The notes under the pieces are model-generated. The model saw nothing but the letters and a program-made list of their open reading frames with translations. It was not told where the DNA came from and searched no databases. A program made the translations under genes and the position numbers. From Prorocentrum cordatum (Eukaryota; Sar; Dinophyceae; Prorocentrales; Prorocentraceae), in assembly GCA_963575745.1 (NCBI GenBank), contig CAUYUJ010022392.1:1402215-1466214 (forward strand): 64,000 nt of DNA, in the 5' to 3' direction. The first letter of the stretch is position 1. Every line of letters begins with the position of its first letter. Positions 1 to 12,206 of the stretch are shown here, one piece after another.

Positions 1-39
1 TTTAAAAAGGTGGCTCGCCTTTTCAGCTCCCCGACGCTC

Positions 40-215
40 CACGACGGCCCAAGAGGCCCCAAAGATCACCCCCAGACACACCCAAGAGATCGCCCAAAAG
101 GCCCCAAGACACCCCAATGGGCCCCAAGACGACCCAAGGGGGCCCCCAAACACCTCAAGAATCCTCCTAGAGGGCTCCAAGATGCCCCAAGAGGGCACTG
201 CAACAGCCCCAAGAG
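40..215. repeat. Degenerate CCCCAAG-type minisatellite
   Basis: Loose tandem variants of CCCCAAGAGGCCCCAAG and CCCAAGACGCC fill this stretch. The long frames through it are a by-product of the C-rich, stop-poor composition and I do not call them genes. Confidence 0.5.
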
Positions 216-599
216 GGGTCCTGGAGAGTGGGGGCTTGTGGAAGGCGTAGGACTGCACGCGCCGCTCGGCAGTTCTGGCCAGCTGGGGCACGAAAGGGGT
301 GCTCTGGAGGAGGCACCCCTAGCCTGGCCGCCCCGATACGCAGCACGCAGCCCGCAGCGCGCTGACACGGAGCTCACCCCGCAAGCCAAAAACGTAGTCT
401 GTCGGGGTACGTTTGCCAAAAAGGGGGCCAACCCGTGCCAACACGCGGCGTGTTCAACCCAGACGTTTTGCACACGGTACGTGTTGCGTTTCACCACGGA
501 CGCATCAAGGCATTTCTGGAAATCCTGGGGACACTTTGGGCCAGGGGCGCCGTTGGCAGCTGACCCTCCCCGGTCCCCCACTCCGGGGGACGACGGTTC

Positions 600-775
600 G
601 GCGGCCAGCCTGGGGGGGAAGTGGGCAGGGGCGAGCCTTCTCAGAAAAGGAAGTCATCCAGCCTTCTGGGAAGTTTTCTAGGCCTTCCCCAGAGACGCGC
701 AAAACTTCTCAGCAGGCGCGAGGGCGTCGGAGAAGTCCCGCCGCCTTCTGGAAAGTCTCGCCGCCGAACGGTGGC
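600..775 (-). repeat. CTTCTCAGAAGG palindromic element, copy 1
   Basis: Read on the minus strand this stretch follows, in order, the landmarks of the PPPDE-gene intron at 32544-32741: GGCGGG then CTTCT.., CCCTCGCGCC, TGAGA, GGGGAAGGC, ACTTC..AGAAGGC, a second ACTTCC, and a C-rich end. It is a diverged dispersed copy of the same family (others at 20945-21075 and 49195-49335). Confidence 0.6.
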
Positions 776-795
776 AGCGACGTGGAAACCCTCTG

Positions 796-918
796 GAGGA
801 GGAGGAGGAGGAGGAGGAGGAGGAGGAGGAGGAGGAGGAGGAGGAGGAGGGGGAGGAGGAGGGGGGGAGGAGAAGGAGGAGGAGGAGGAGGAGGAGGAGG
901 AGGAGGAGGAGGAAGAAG
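796..918. repeat. (GGA)n array
   Basis: Nearly pure GGA repeat with a few GGGGGA interruptions. Polyglycine, polyglutamate and polyarginine frames over it are artefacts. Confidence 0.95.
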
Positions 919-1036
919 AAGATGGATGAGGTGGAGGTGGAGCAAGAGGAGAAGGAGGAGGAGGAGGACCGAGGAGGGCGGTGGCCCCCAGCAGTTTTGT
1001 TCCTTCGAGAGGCACCCCCAGTTGTAGTCGCCCTGG

Positions 1037-1037
<1 letters not shown>

Positions 1038-1068
<31 letters not shown>

Positions 1069-1098
1069 AAACTACCGAAGACGACCGAAAAAGACGAA

Positions 1099-1138
<40 letters not shown>

Positions 1139-1306
1139 ACGACGGCGACGACGACAAGGACACGGTGACGGCGACGAATAATACGACCACGGCGATGACC
1201 ACGGCGACGGCGACGACGACGACGACGACGGCGACGGCGACGAATGATAGACCACGGCGATGACCACGGCAACGGCGACGGAGACGACGACGACGGCGAC
1301 GGCGAT

Positions 1307-1354
<48 letters not shown>

Positions 1355-1356
1355 CT
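1038..1356. repeat. (GAC)n array with GGC/GAT variants
   Basis: About 320 bp of GAC triplets, interrupted by CGGCGAC and GATGACCACGGCG blocks that recur twice (near 1190 and 1255), so part of the array was duplicated as a larger unit. Confidence 0.95.
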
Positions 1357-2087
1357 TGGCCTCCGAACTGCACGCCCCGCGAGGGCAGAAGCGCGGTTTA
1401 CAACCAGGGGGGTATGGCAACCCCCATTCCCGACATCGTGGGGGCTTTCGGGTGGGCCAACAATTTTGGGCCTGGCCCGGGCATTGGGATGAGGGGCCGT
1501 CCATCCTCGAAGCGTCCTGTCTTTTCCGAGCGGCCTCTTTTCTTCGGGTGGGAACTCAAGGGCTTTGCGGGCGAGGCCTCGCCTGCGAGTTGATCTCCCG
1601 CGCTTCGGATGTCGTGGAGTCATCGCCCGACCCCAGGCCCAAGGAGCGGCCCCGAGACCTGAGCCACTCCCGGGCCCGCCAGCGGCGGCCCTTCTCTGAG
1701 CGTCTCGGCTGCGCTCGCAGCCGCCTCGAATGTTTCCAAGCCTTGGACGTCTGGACCCGGGGGGTCGAAAATCTTCGGCGGCAACTCGCGGGGGCCTCCC
1801 ATGCCGTCTTGTCGGCCCTTGCGGATCGACGCTGGTCGACGCTACATCGACGCTAATCAACGCCAGGTCGACCCAAATCGACGTTAGCCGTCGCTAATTC
1901 GGCGCTATCTCATCGACCCCCAAACGCTGATCGGCGCCTATATACGCTAAAGGCGGAACTGTGAGGATATACCAGGCTCCCGTGATTTGCTACCGAGAAA
2001 ATCCCCCCCTTGACTGACCGTCGGGCGCGTTATGGCCATGATCTCGAGGCAGACCCAGCCGCGGCGAGGAGCCATCCCGGGGGGGGG

Positions 2088-2385
2088 CAAACAGTGCACA
2101 CACACACACACGCAAACACACAAACACAAGAACACACAAACACCAGAACACACAAACACAATAACACACAAACACAAGAACACACAAACACACAAATACA
2201 CAAACCCGCAAACACACCAAGACACAAACACACAAAACCACAAACACACAAACACACAAGCACACAAACACAGACAAACACACAATCACACAAACACAAG
2301 AGCACACAAGCACACAAAACACAACACATAAAACACAAACACAGACACACAAACGCAAACACACACACACACACACACACACGCT
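2088..2385. repeat. ACACAAAC-rich microsatellite
   Basis: Irregular mixture of (CA)n and CACAAACACAAGA units about 300 bp long, ending in a pure (CA)n tail. Confidence 0.95.
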
Positions 2386-2399
2386 TTTTCCGTCGGTGG

Positions 2400-4120
2400 C
2401 TAGCCAGAGTCACTGCGCTGGCGAGGAAGCAACACGGGGCAGCCGTTAAGCGAATTGTGCCACCATGCAAGGGGGAAGGAGACAACGAAGCGACGGCCGA
2501 AACGGAGGAGGAGGAGCGGGCCGGGGCCGCTCAGGGGAGCGGGTCGCTCCCCGGGGCACGCATCGCGGCCGTCGCCGCCGCGGGGCCAGCAGCAGCAGCG
2601 GGATTGGAGGGCCAACGGCGGAGGGGCAGATGCTGACCAGGTCAGCGGGCAAGTAAACATGTCGCGCACAGCCAAGGAAGCGCCAGTGCCCCAATGACGG
2701 GGACAGCCAAGCCCACCTGCAACTGGCAAAGTGGGGCGGGGGAAGGCGCAGGCGGCAAGACCAGCCCAATCGCCGCGGGCGGAGAGGCTGGCGGCCAGCA
2801 TGCCGAGGAAGCGCGCGCGAACCGCTGGCGACCGCGCGAGAGCCACAAGGCGCGGCAAGGGGGAGGCCGCGAGGGCGGGCACCGAACACGTGCAGTCACG
2901 GCGTGCACGGGCCCCCCTGCCGGGGTGGGCAGGGTGGGCCCGCCCGGGGGACCGCGGCCTCACCGGGGGCTCGCGCCCCCGGAGGCCTGGCAGGGGCGAA
3001 GGGGGGTGAGCGCCTGCGAACCCCGGCAGGGGCGCGGGGCGGGGAAAGCAAAAGAAGAAGCCCTGAGCGCGCTCTGGCCGCAGCGGGCCGAGCGGCGAAA
3101 AAAGGGGGCAGCCCAAAGAAGGGCGGGCGAGCGCAGCGCCGGCGCTGGGGTGGGCCAGCAGGCCGGCGGGCGCGCGGCAAGGAGGCCGCCGGGGGGCGAG
3201 GAGGTGCAGCGCGCGGACGCGCGGCCCCTCGGCCTGGCCAAAACTGGCGGGAGCGCGGCTCCCAGGCCCAGGATGGGCAGGGGGCAGGCGGGGCGGAGGG
3301 CACGAGGCAAGCGACCACAGCGACACCAGTGCCCACGTGGGCGCGGCGGGCGGCCGACAGCGGCCCAGGCGGGCGCGGCGGTGGGGCGCCGGAACGGCGC
3401 AGGCGCTGAAGATGCGGGGGATGCGGCGCCCCCTGCCCGGATGCAGGTCGCAGCTGGGCGGGGCGCGGGGCGCAGCGGGCGCGGCCAGGGCAGGAGGGGG
3501 GCGCGCGGAGTTGCGCCGAACAGGCGCAGTCAACAATGAAGGGCGTGCAAGGCGATCCCAGCACAGAGATAAAGGAGGGGCTCTGGGGTCTCTGGGGATG
3601 CCCTGGAAGGAGAGCGCCCCACCGCGTCGGAACTCAGTCCATGCCCTCCAGGCGTCGTCGATGTTGTGGTGGAATGCCCGCATGTGGCTTACCATGACGT
3701 GTGCAATGGTGTTGTTGGCTTTGTCTGTGGATCTGAGGGGGCGTCTGCGACTGCCTCCAGAGCTCTGACGCCCCGTGATTTTAGTGCTGGGCTGGGGGTG
3801 GGCAATCTCAAGGAGGCTATCAAGTCTGGCCTCGGCCGCGTGCGGGGGTGCCAGGGCCCGGCGGTCATTCGGACGCTGGCCTGCGCCTGCGGCGCCCGTC
3901 TCTGCGGCGGGGCTGGTGCCGTGGCCGGGGCGGCGGGGCTGCGGTTTGTGAGTGGGTTTGGGTTTTCGCAGCCGCCGCTGCCTGCGGTGCGGCGGGGAGG
4001 TGCAGCTTGAAGTACTGTAGTAGATTTTGGAACTGCGATCCCTTCGCCTGCTGCTGGAGCTCCGGAAAGTGGCGCTCTCCGGGGTGCGATTCACGAGAGT
4101 AGATCTTCGCAGTGAAATTC
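2400..4120. other. GC-rich stretch without a supportable gene
   Basis: Very GC-rich DNA with long open frames on both strands, including a 575-codon minus-strand frame. Only the 3540-3760 part of that frame (a segment reading HMRAFHHNIDDAWRAW) looks protein-like; the rest is Ala/Pro/Arg-rich in every frame. I see no domain, start or splice structure that supports a gene. Confidence 0.4.
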
Positions 4121-4129
4121 GACGCAATT

Positions 4130-5960
4130 CTATGACACTACGCTAACTTCACGCTAACCGCAGCGTAATGTCATAGTGAAGTGCCACGCCCTGGTGCCCC
4201 CAACACTACGCCATGACACTGCGCTAACCGTAGCGTAGTGTCATAGCGTAGCGTCATGCCCAAGTGCCCCCAACACTACGCTATGACACGCTAGCCGCAG
4301 CGTAGTGACATAGCGTAGTGTCACACGCAATTGTCTCCAACACTACGCTATGACATTACGCTGACCGCAGCGCCAAATCCTCTGTCACGGAGCAAAGTCC
4401 AGCGAGGTAAAACCCAAAGGAAAAGCACGGCCAAACAACAACGAACAAACTCTTCCTGTTTCATCCGATTCAACCGTTGCGTAGTGTCATAGCGTAGTGT
4501 CACGCCCAGGTGCCCCCAACACTACGCTATGACACTACGCCACCAGTATCGCAGCGTTCTCTCTCACGGAACATAATCGAACAAAACCCCAAGGACAAGC
4601 AAACGAACGCAAACGATTCCTTCTCCCCCCGCTCAACCGCAGCGTAGTGCCATAGCGTGGTGTCACGCCCAGGTGTCCCCAACACTACGCTATGACACTA
4701 CGCCAACGGTAGCGCAGTGTCCTCTCTCACGGAGCAGAGCCAAGCAAAACCCAAAGGAAAAACAACAAACAAGTCATTTCTTCTCCCCCAGCTCAACCGA
4801 AGCGTAGTGTCATAGCGTAGTGCCACGCCCAGGTGCCCCCAACACTACGCTATCAAACTACGCTACCAGTATCGCAGTGTTCTCTCTCTCTCACGGAGCA
4901 GAGCCAAGCAAAACTCCAAGGAAAAGCAAACGAACCAAAAAGCCATTCCTTCTCCGCCGCCTCCACCGCAGCGCAGTGTCACAGCGTAGTGTCACGCCCA
5001 GGTGCCCCCAACACTACGCCATGACACTACGCTAACGGTAGCGCAGTGTCCTCTCTCACGGAGCAGAGTCAAGCGAAACCCCAAGGAAAAGCAAGCGAGC
5101 AAAACAGCCATTCCTTCTCCCCCTGCCCAACCGATGCGTAGTGTCACAGCGTAGCGTCACGCCCAGGTGCCCCCAACAACGCTATGACACTACGCCACCG
5201 GTAGTGCAGCGTCCTCTCTCACGGAGCAGAGTCGAACAACACCCCAAGGAAAAGCAAACCAGAAAAGCAACCATTCCTTCTCCCCCGCAACCGTAGCGTA
5301 GTGTCACAGCGTAGTGCCACGCCCAGGTGCCCCCAACACTACGCTATCAAACTACGCTACCAGTATCGCAGTGTTCTCTCTCACGGAGCAGAGCCAAGCA
5401 AAACTCCAAGGAAAAGCAAACGAACCAAAAAGCCATTCCTTCTCCGCCGCCTCCACCGCAGCGCAGTGTCACAGCGTAGTGTCACGCCCAGGTGCCCCCA
5501 ACACTACGCTATGACACTACGCCAACGGTATCGCAGTGTCCTCTCACACGGAGCAGAGTCAAACATAACCCAAAGGAACAGCAAACGAACGAAAACGATT
5601 CCTTCTCCCCCCAGTCCATCGCAGCGCAGTGCTATAGCGTAGCGTCACGCCCAGGTGCTCCCAACACTCCGCTATGACACAACGCTAACCGTGGCGTACA
5701 GTCATAGCGTAGTGTCACGCCCAGGTGTCCCCAACACTACGCTATGACACTACGCTAACCGTAGCGCAGTGTCACAGCGCTGTGTCACGCCCAGGTGTCC
5801 CCAACACTACGCTGTGACACTGCGCTAACCGTAGCGTAGTGTCACAGCGTAGTGTCACGCCCAAATGTCCCCAACACTACGCTACGACACTGTGTTAACG
5901 GTAGCGTCGTGTCACACCCAGGTATCTTGAACACTACGCTATGACACTACACTTTCTTCA
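4130..5960. repeat. Palindromic satellite array (TAGCGTAGTGTCATAG family)
   Basis: The core is an inverted repeat, CTATGACACTACGCTA-ACCG-TAGCGTAGTGTCATAG, followed by CACGCCCAGGTGCCCCCAA. Both flanks (about 4130-4370 and 5640-5950) carry short units of roughly 72 bp. The middle carries about eight longer units of roughly 164 bp that add a CTCTCTCACGGAGCAGAG segment and an A-rich, C-rich spacer. The CACGGAGCA landmark recurs near 4386, 4565, 4729, 4888, 5056, 5220, 5382 and 5550. Every short frame here is a repeat translation, not a gene. Confidence 0.93.
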
Positions 5961-6393
5961 CGGTTAAGGGCTCAAACTCACGGTTAAGATTAACCCTTGC
6001 GGCTGGGTGACTTGCTGCTGCTTGGGTGGCCACGGGCTGGGAGCCTCTGGGCGGGGCGGTTTCTGCGGTGTCGTCCGCCATCCTGGGGGCGTGCTGCAGG
6101 AGAGAGATCTCTCCTGAGCAACAAAGCAATTTGGCGTCGCGCGGGGCTCGCGGTTCGAAGGCGCCTGGCGCCAGTCCCGGGGTCGCTCCCGTCGAGGAGG
6201 ATAGTAGCTGGCCTTGTTGTACGGTTCTGTGAGCGCGGGGTCACCTGTGGCTCTGGCAGCGCCGTGGGCGCACGCTCGGGTGCCTCCAACGTGGGGGCCG
6301 CTGGGAAGAGGTGGAAGGGGTCGTCTGACACCTTGCTCTTATCATGGGTTTCCTTCGCGGGCTGGCGCGTGCCTCGGGCGCTGTCCAACGGAG

Positions 6394-7700
6394 CTAGGAG
6401 AGGACGTGGCGGAGGTCTGGGGGGCTTTGGCGGCCGCCTCCGTTGGCTTTTGGCGGCCACCTCCGCAGGTCTACCCGGTAGACCTGCGCCTCGTCTCTGG
6501 TCAATATTGCCTGGGCGTCGCTGGGGCGGGCGTTCCTCAGGTCCACCAGGCAGCGTGCGCAGTACCACATTTCGTTCCACTTCTTGTTTGAGCAGAGCCC
6601 CCTCCACTCTTCAAAGGATGGGAGGCCGTGCGTAGCAGAGTCGGGGGCCTGGTCCCCAAGGCGGAAGATGAAAATGTCTTTGGGGGGCGCTTCCGCACTG
6701 CCACTCGTGAGCTGGTGCACTGCTAGGGCAGCGATCGCATTTGCACCGCCAGCGACCAGTGTTGATTTCCCTTCCAAATCTGTCGTCCCCGGTGCGCTGG
6801 ACGGGGATTGTGGCGTTTGTGAAGTTCGGGTCCTGAGTCCCGCTTTGTGGAAGGAGGAGTTGCCAGAAGGGCGTGTGTGCTTCTGGTAGGGGAAGGGGTG
6901 ACCCGGAGGGCAAGGGCTTGAGCGCGACCTCATATTGAGTCCTGTGCTTGGTCTTTGTGCTTTCCAGGAGGGTGGTGAGCCTGACCCCTTCGGGCATGGG
7001 GAGGTCTAAGACGTCCTGGTTTACCTTCCAGCAGTTAGTGCAGTACGAGCGACAGATGGCTCCTCGCCTATAGAACTCGAGTCGGCTTGCCGCTGACAGC
7101 TGGCGAATCTGAAGGTCTACCCACGCGCCTCCATTGCCCTTTCGCGGGTCGAAGAGGCCGTGTCTGCACGCGTCACAGGAGACGTTGGGGGCTTGGTCTG
7201 CCATGTGGAAGCGGTTGTCTTCGTTCTGCTGCGTGGCTGGGGGCAGCGCTGCGCCAGGGAGTGCGCCTGTTGGTGGGGGCTGGTGGAGACCTTTTCCGGT
7301 GCAGGACAATCCCCCCTTCCGTATTTGGCAGGTGTGGGGGTCGTGACCGCGGGCAAGAGGCCGATACTTGATCCAACTAGGTCCTGAGAAAGCACGCAAA
7401 TTGCGCATTCGCGCTGGCGTAGGGCAGACAGGTCGGCGGGGTATGTGAGCAGGTTGCACACAGCTAGACTGTCCTTGAAAGGGAAGTCGCGGGCGGAGGT
7501 TTCCCTCCACGTGGAGGCCTGCTGGGCGCGGTCGGAAGTGGGGTGGTGGTGGGCGGCAGTGACAAGGCGCGAGCAGGCCTTGATGAAGTCCTCGATGCGC
7601 CCGTGGAGCCGGCGAAAGTCGAGCTCAGTGAGGTTGTGGGACTTCCCAAAACTGTCACGGACGGGCAGCCCGGCCTTGTTAAAAAGGGGACATATATGCC
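6394..7700 (-). pseudogene. Unrecognised gene fragment with paired Cys motifs, frame-broken
   Basis: Three minus-strand segments look protein-like and follow one another. The first (about 7700-7330) reads AGLPVRDSFGKSHNLTELDF and onward without repeats. The second (about 7240-6790, another frame) contains DQAPNVSCDACRHG and, 43 residues on, YCTNCWKV. The third (about 6800-6400, back in the first frame) contains FRLGDQAPDSATHG and then WYCARCLVDL. Segments two and three look like two copies of one DQAP...W...C-x2-C unit, possibly a zinc-binding repeat. The frame changes could be unrecognised introns or decay. Just upstream, a T-rich run ending in AACAAG before GCCGGG could be a 3' splice site. 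I recognise no family. Confidence 0.35.
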
Positions 7701-8085
7701 GAGAGCAGCATCTACATCCCCAGGCCGAAAGTTTTTTCCTCCTGGACTAAGAATATGAGAACACCGATGGATCCAATTGGATTTTTCTCGTGTGTGCGAC
7801 AGTTTCGTGGATCCAATTTCTGTCTTGTGCGGAGAGGGGAAGGAGGAGGGAGGAGGCACGAAGTCGAAGAGAGCGCTACATGTATCCGCTCACCTGAACG
7901 GCACGTCGCTTCCGACATCTGGGGCTCAAGAGGAAAAACTTTCGGCCTGCGTAAGTTGGATGTCCCCAATGTGTCCTGGGCTGCCGTAGGGAGCCATGGT
8001 AGGTCGCGGCTCGCGGACGAGCGGGAGCATGAGCACCAGCACGCTGTTGGCCCACGGGCGGACGATGGGCCCCTTTCGGGCCACA

Positions 8086-8240
8086 CACACAACGCGCACA
8101 CAGCACACAAACAGCACACACACAACACACACAACGCATTCACACAACACACACAACATACACAACACACAACACACCAACACACAACACACACAACACA
8201 CAACACACAACACACAACACACAACACACAAACCAAATCG
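8086..8240. repeat. (ACACAAC)n microsatellite
   Basis: Tandem ACACAACACACAAC units, about 155 bp, distinct in phase and unit from the CA array at 2.1-2.4 kb. Confidence 0.93.
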
Positions 8241-8570
8241 GTCCTCGAATAGCTCTTGGTATCCTTTGGTCGGGCATGCCCCTACAGGCGTAGTTTGGAA
8301 GAAAAGAAAACAGTCAAAACATACCCAGGCATAGTCAAAAGAGCACGACAAATCGCTTGCATGCCCGAAATAACCGTATCCCGATATCGGTCTCGAACCT
8401 CGAAGCTCGAATCTCGAGCCTCGAACCTCCATCCCCTCCTTTCTTCGTCAAGCCCGAGGTATTCGGCCTCGTGCCTCCTCCAAGAAGGAGAAGAACAGCA
8501 ACCACACACATGTAGAGTTCTGGGGCTCCGCGCGGACCGATTTACTCTCCTGGATGGGGATACAAGTAGG

Positions 8571-8838
8571 GGCTCGACCACAAGAAACCTCCACGAGAAA
8601 CCCAACCATGAGACCCCAGGACGTCCCTCAATCTTTGGTGTGGGAGCGTCACGCTTCCCATGGCAAAGCCATCGAAACCCAAGAAACCCAGGGCACCCTT
8701 GGCGGAGGAGGAGAAGGAGGGAGGAGGGGGGAGGAGGAGGGAGGAGGAGGAGGAGGACGAGGAGGAGGACGAGGAGGAGGAGGAGGCGGGCACCCTGGAG
8801 GCAAGCAGGGTGCTCCTTGGCATGGGCCTCCACTGCAG
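8571..8838 (+). mobile_element. TACAGTGG-ended MITE-like element, copy expanded by GGA repeats
   Basis: The left end reads TACAAGTAGGGGCTCGACCA and the right end ATGGGCCTCCACTGCA. The interior matches copies at 36809-36988 and 52384-52563 (AGAAACCCAACC, GACCCCAGGACGTCC, GGTGTGGGAGCGTCACGC). Between CCCTTGGC and GGCACCCTGGAGG this copy has gained about 85 bp of GGA repeats, so expansion happened inside the element. Confidence 0.7.
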
Positions 8839-8889
8839 CGGGAGCGCCAGGCGAGGGGCACCTCCGCGCCCCTCGCGCGGCGGCCTCGG

Positions 8890-8922
8890 CGACGACGACG
8901 ACGACGACGCCGACGCCGACGC

Positions 8923-8970
<48 letters not shown>

Positions 8971-9017
8971 TCACGACGACGATCACGACAACGGTGTCGT
9001 CGACGACGACGACGAAA

Positions 9018-9049
<32 letters not shown>

Positions 9050-9062
9050 GATGACGAACACG
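8890..9062. repeat. (GAC)n array
   Basis: GAC triplets with GCC and GATCAC interruptions, about 170 bp. Confidence 0.95.
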
Positions 9063-9477
9063 ACCGCGGCGACGATCGACGAGGACAGTTGAGTATTTTG
9101 TTTTGCCCCCAGGAAGGCAAATATTCGAAATGGGGGATCCGACCATCTGAGGACGGGCAGTCTACGACCGCAGGCGCCATGCAATGCTCGCGAGACGGGC
9201 TGAGCAGTCCATTCAGTCGCCGCAGGGCGACTCAGGACAGGCCAGCGCAAACCACTACACCATCTGTGATGAACGAAACGCGGTATAATGAATATGGAGC
9301 GATGCCTGCCAGAATCAATGGCAGGTTGCATGCAGTCGAGAGCTATCGTGAATGGACTGATGTCGCTGTAGCTGGCCTCCAAACCTCCGACAACTCGATT
9401 TGTTCGAGTCGCCGGCAAAGACGAGAGCTGCTGATTACTGATGGCAGATCGCTCGCGCAGAGGGGGAGGGGGAAAAG

Positions 9478-9556
9478 AAGGAGGAGGAGGAGGAGGAGGA
9501 GGAGGAGGAGGAAAGGAGCAGGAGGAGGAGGGGGAGGGGGGGGGGGAGGGGGAGGG

Positions 9557-9631
<75 letters not shown>

Positions 9632-9802
9632 GGAGGGAGGAGGAGGAGGAGGAGAGGAGGAGGAGGAGGAGGAGGAGGAGGGATGAGGGGGAGGAGGGAG
9701 GAGGAGGAGGAGGAGGAGGAGGAGGAGGAGGAGGAGGAGAGGAGGGAGGAGGAGGTGGAGGAGGAGGAGAAGGAGAAGGAGGAGGAGGGAGGACGAGGAC
9801 GA
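9478..9802. repeat. GGA array with an embedded (GAT)n block
   Basis: A GGA repeat, interrupted at 9559-9630 by an almost perfect GAT run of about 24 units, then GGA again. Confidence 0.95.
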
Positions 9803-10117
9803 GGTGAGCACCGCTGCCGTCCGCGGCGCAAGGCGGGTTGGCGAGCCGACCCGTGAGAAGCCCGTCTCGGCGCCCTCCTATTTTCTTGCACCTGCGAAAG
9901 CGCCGCGTCAGCACAAACGCGGCGGCAGAGTTCCCCGAAGGCCTCCCAGGCGCCGAGAAAAAGGACCAAACACGCTCCGCAGCACGCCTGGTTCCTCGAT
10001 CTTCGGTCGTCGTCGGGGGGGGAGACGAAGAGGGGGGACGACGGGAGCCAGCCTAAATGAAGCGGGTCCTGAGGGAGACAGGCTCTAGACTCGGGAGGCT
10101 TTCCCCAGGACCAACCT

Positions 10118-10284
10118 TAGGTCGGGCGTGTCCCCCAACAGGCGGAAATTTGGGCGAAAAATGAAAATAAACAAAAAGCAATCGAAAATGACCCCAAAAT
10201 GATATTTAAAAACAAAAAACGTCCCCGGATTATTTTTAAACTATTTTGGGATATTCCTCCTGTGGAGGGACAGGCCCGACTTAG
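10118..10284 (+). mobile_element. MITE, TTAGGTCGGGC family
   Basis: Left end TTAGGTCGGGCGTGTCC...ACAGGCGG; right end CCTCCTGTGGAGGGACAGGC and CCCGACTTAG. The ends are inverted repeats of about 25 bp around an A-rich interior. The same ends occur at 23786, 30748, 33144, 48803 and 50167. Confidence 0.75.
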
Positions 10285-10299
10285 CTTTAGACTTAGGAA

Positions 10300-11640
10300 G
10301 CTTTCCCCAAGACCAGCCGTTCGTCCCACGTTGCTCCTCGACGGCCCCCCGGGCCAGTGGAACGACCCCGGGGGGCCCGAAGACGGGGCCACGAATGCTC
10401 TGCCACCTGCGGCGGTGAGAACGATCGCACCGCAGCCGGAGCGGCAGCTGGGCTGCGGAAGTGCGCGCCGTGCGCGGGGAGACGCAGGAGGGAGAGAAAA
10501 GGGCGGCCGCGGAGGGCCAGGGAAAGGGAGGAGGGAGCAATCAGCACAGGAGGATCTTCGGGGCAGGACACGGCGGGGGACTTCTAACTACCCGTTTCCC
10601 TGCACCTCGCCATCGTGGGCGTGTCGTCGATTCCTTTTGGGATCGATGCTGCAGACCAGCTGCGGCATCGACGCCTCCCGACGAGGTCGCCGAGGCGATG
10701 GATTCGGGGGGACTCCTGGGGCCCCGTTTCCCTCCGGACGCCGCTCCTCCGTGGGGAGCAGGAGACAATCGGACCAGCGCTGGGCTCCAGGGGAGCTCCT
10801 CGAGTACCACCGGAATCGCCCGAGCACTGACCTGACCAGTCAGCCGTGGGATTGCCGCCTCTACAGAGGCCTCCTGAATGGGGTCGGAGCAGATGTGGTC
10901 GGAGGATCGAGCCGCATCGCCCATCGGCGATGCATCGGCGACGTCACCGGTGTATCGGCGACTCCTCAGGCGCGGAGAACATCAGGCCTCACATCGAGCC
11001 GCATCGCCGATGCATCGGCGATGCGGCGCGATCCTTCGACCCCGTCTACTCGGACCCCATCTGGGAGGCCCAGAGCCTCAGGGCCACAGTGGGTCAGGGC
11101 AGTGCTCGGACCTCCTGGTCATCGCCTGGGCGGCTTCAGCCGACCCGAACGCCGACCAAACCCGTCCACAGACATGCGACGCCCGGGTTCTTTCCATAGC
11201 GCGGCCCCTGGGAGTCCCGAAGCTTCCCCCCCGGGACCGGCCTTTCCTCCCGCGTCGCCTTTCGACGTCCCTGGGGGCCCGACGGTGGCCTCCCCGGGCC
11301 GACGATGGCCAGGAGCCTCCCGCCCTGAAAGTCCGTCTGTACGCATCTCGGGGGCCGACCCGAACGCTGACCAGACTCTGTCTTGGATCCTGGACCCCGT
11401 GGCGATTGGGGGGGCCTGCTGGCGGAGGGGCGCTCGTGCAGGAGAGCCCAGAGTCGGATCGACAAGTCGGATCGACAAGTCGGATCGGCGATCTCGCGAT
11501 GAACCAGATCGGCGGAAGTCGAATCGGCAGCAAAATCGGCTCGGCAGGCTAGCTGGCCTCCGTTGAGACATCGGAGCCCACACTGGAATCCGAAGTCGAA
11601 GCCGAATCAACATCGGGTCGGCTGCACGCAAAGAGTGGCC
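10300..11640. other. Repeat-rich stretch, no supportable gene
   Basis: A 455-codon plus-strand frame crosses this interval, but its Arg/Ser/Pro-rich translation comes from direct repeats such as CATCGGCGATGCATCGG (10910-11030) and tandem CGACAAGTCGGAT (11455-11485). Fragments of the GGTCTGGACCCC/CCCGGACCG element family lie near 10280-10400 and 11170-11345. I see no domain. Confidence 0.5.
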
Positions 11641-11985
11641 GTGTGCAAGAGTGACCATCGGTGCGCGGCTCGGGCCGGGCAAAAGGGGGGATAGCAAAGG
11701 GGGGGTTTGAGAATCAGCTCACGTAGCTGATTTTCCCGGCACCTCCCGGCGCCGGAGACGGCTATGCATCGAGGAATAAGCCCCTCGGTGGGGCCGAAAC
11801 AAGCTGCATGCAGCAGATTTCGTACCCCCCCCCTTTCCCAATCCCCCCCTTTCGTCCGGCCCGAGGCTGCTTAGGGGGCGCGAGGGGGCCGAACCCCAGC
11901 GCGCAGTCGGCGATCGGGTGGGGGGGCGGGGGGCCCGCATCAAAGGTCACTCTGGCGAGGGGCCACTCTTGCGTGCACGGTGGAA
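11640..11985. mobile_element. Inverted-repeat element ending in GAGTGACC/GGTCACTC
   Basis: Left end GTGCAAGAGTGACCATCGGT; right end AAAGGTCACTCTGGCG and CCACTCTTGCGTGCAC. The interior has GCGCGAGGGGGCCGAACCC. A shorter relative with the same ends and core lies at 36280-36453. Confidence 0.6.
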
Positions 11986-12158
11986 ACCCATGCCAAAGAA
12001 CACCCTGCCTGCCTCCAGGATGCCCTGGGCTTCTCGGGCTTTTTCGATGGCTTTGCAATGGAAGCCGTGACGCTCCCACACCAAGAAGCAAGGGACGTCC
12101 TGGGGTTCCAGGGTTGGGCTTCTCGTGGAAGGTTTCTTGTGGTCGAGCCCCTACTGTA
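11975..12158 (-). mobile_element. TACAGTGG-ended MITE-like element, inverted copy
   Basis: Minus-strand copy of the family at 36809-36988: minus-strand left end TACAGTAGGGGCTCGACCA, right end CATGGGTTTCCACCGTG, about 184 bp. It starts where the preceding element ends, so the two are nested or adjacent. Confidence 0.65.
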
Positions 12159-12206
12159 CCCAGGGTCACTCTGGCGTGTGAAGCCGACCAGCGCGCGGCA
12201 GAGGGA

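Noticed and set aside
641-1504. Long Val/Ser/Arg homopolymer frames over GGA and GAC arrays, as at many other places in the window
   Set aside because: They are translations of trinucleotide repeats; every frame is open for the same reason.
2400-4127. A 575-codon minus-strand open frame and a 281-codon plus-strand frame
   Set aside because: They overlap in very GC-rich DNA where stops are rare. Translations are Ala/Pro/Arg-rich without a domain, and neither strand is favoured.
10199-11566. A 455-codon plus-strand open frame
   Set aside because: It runs through a MITE and several short repeats, is Arg/Ser/Pro-rich and lacks any recognisable domain.
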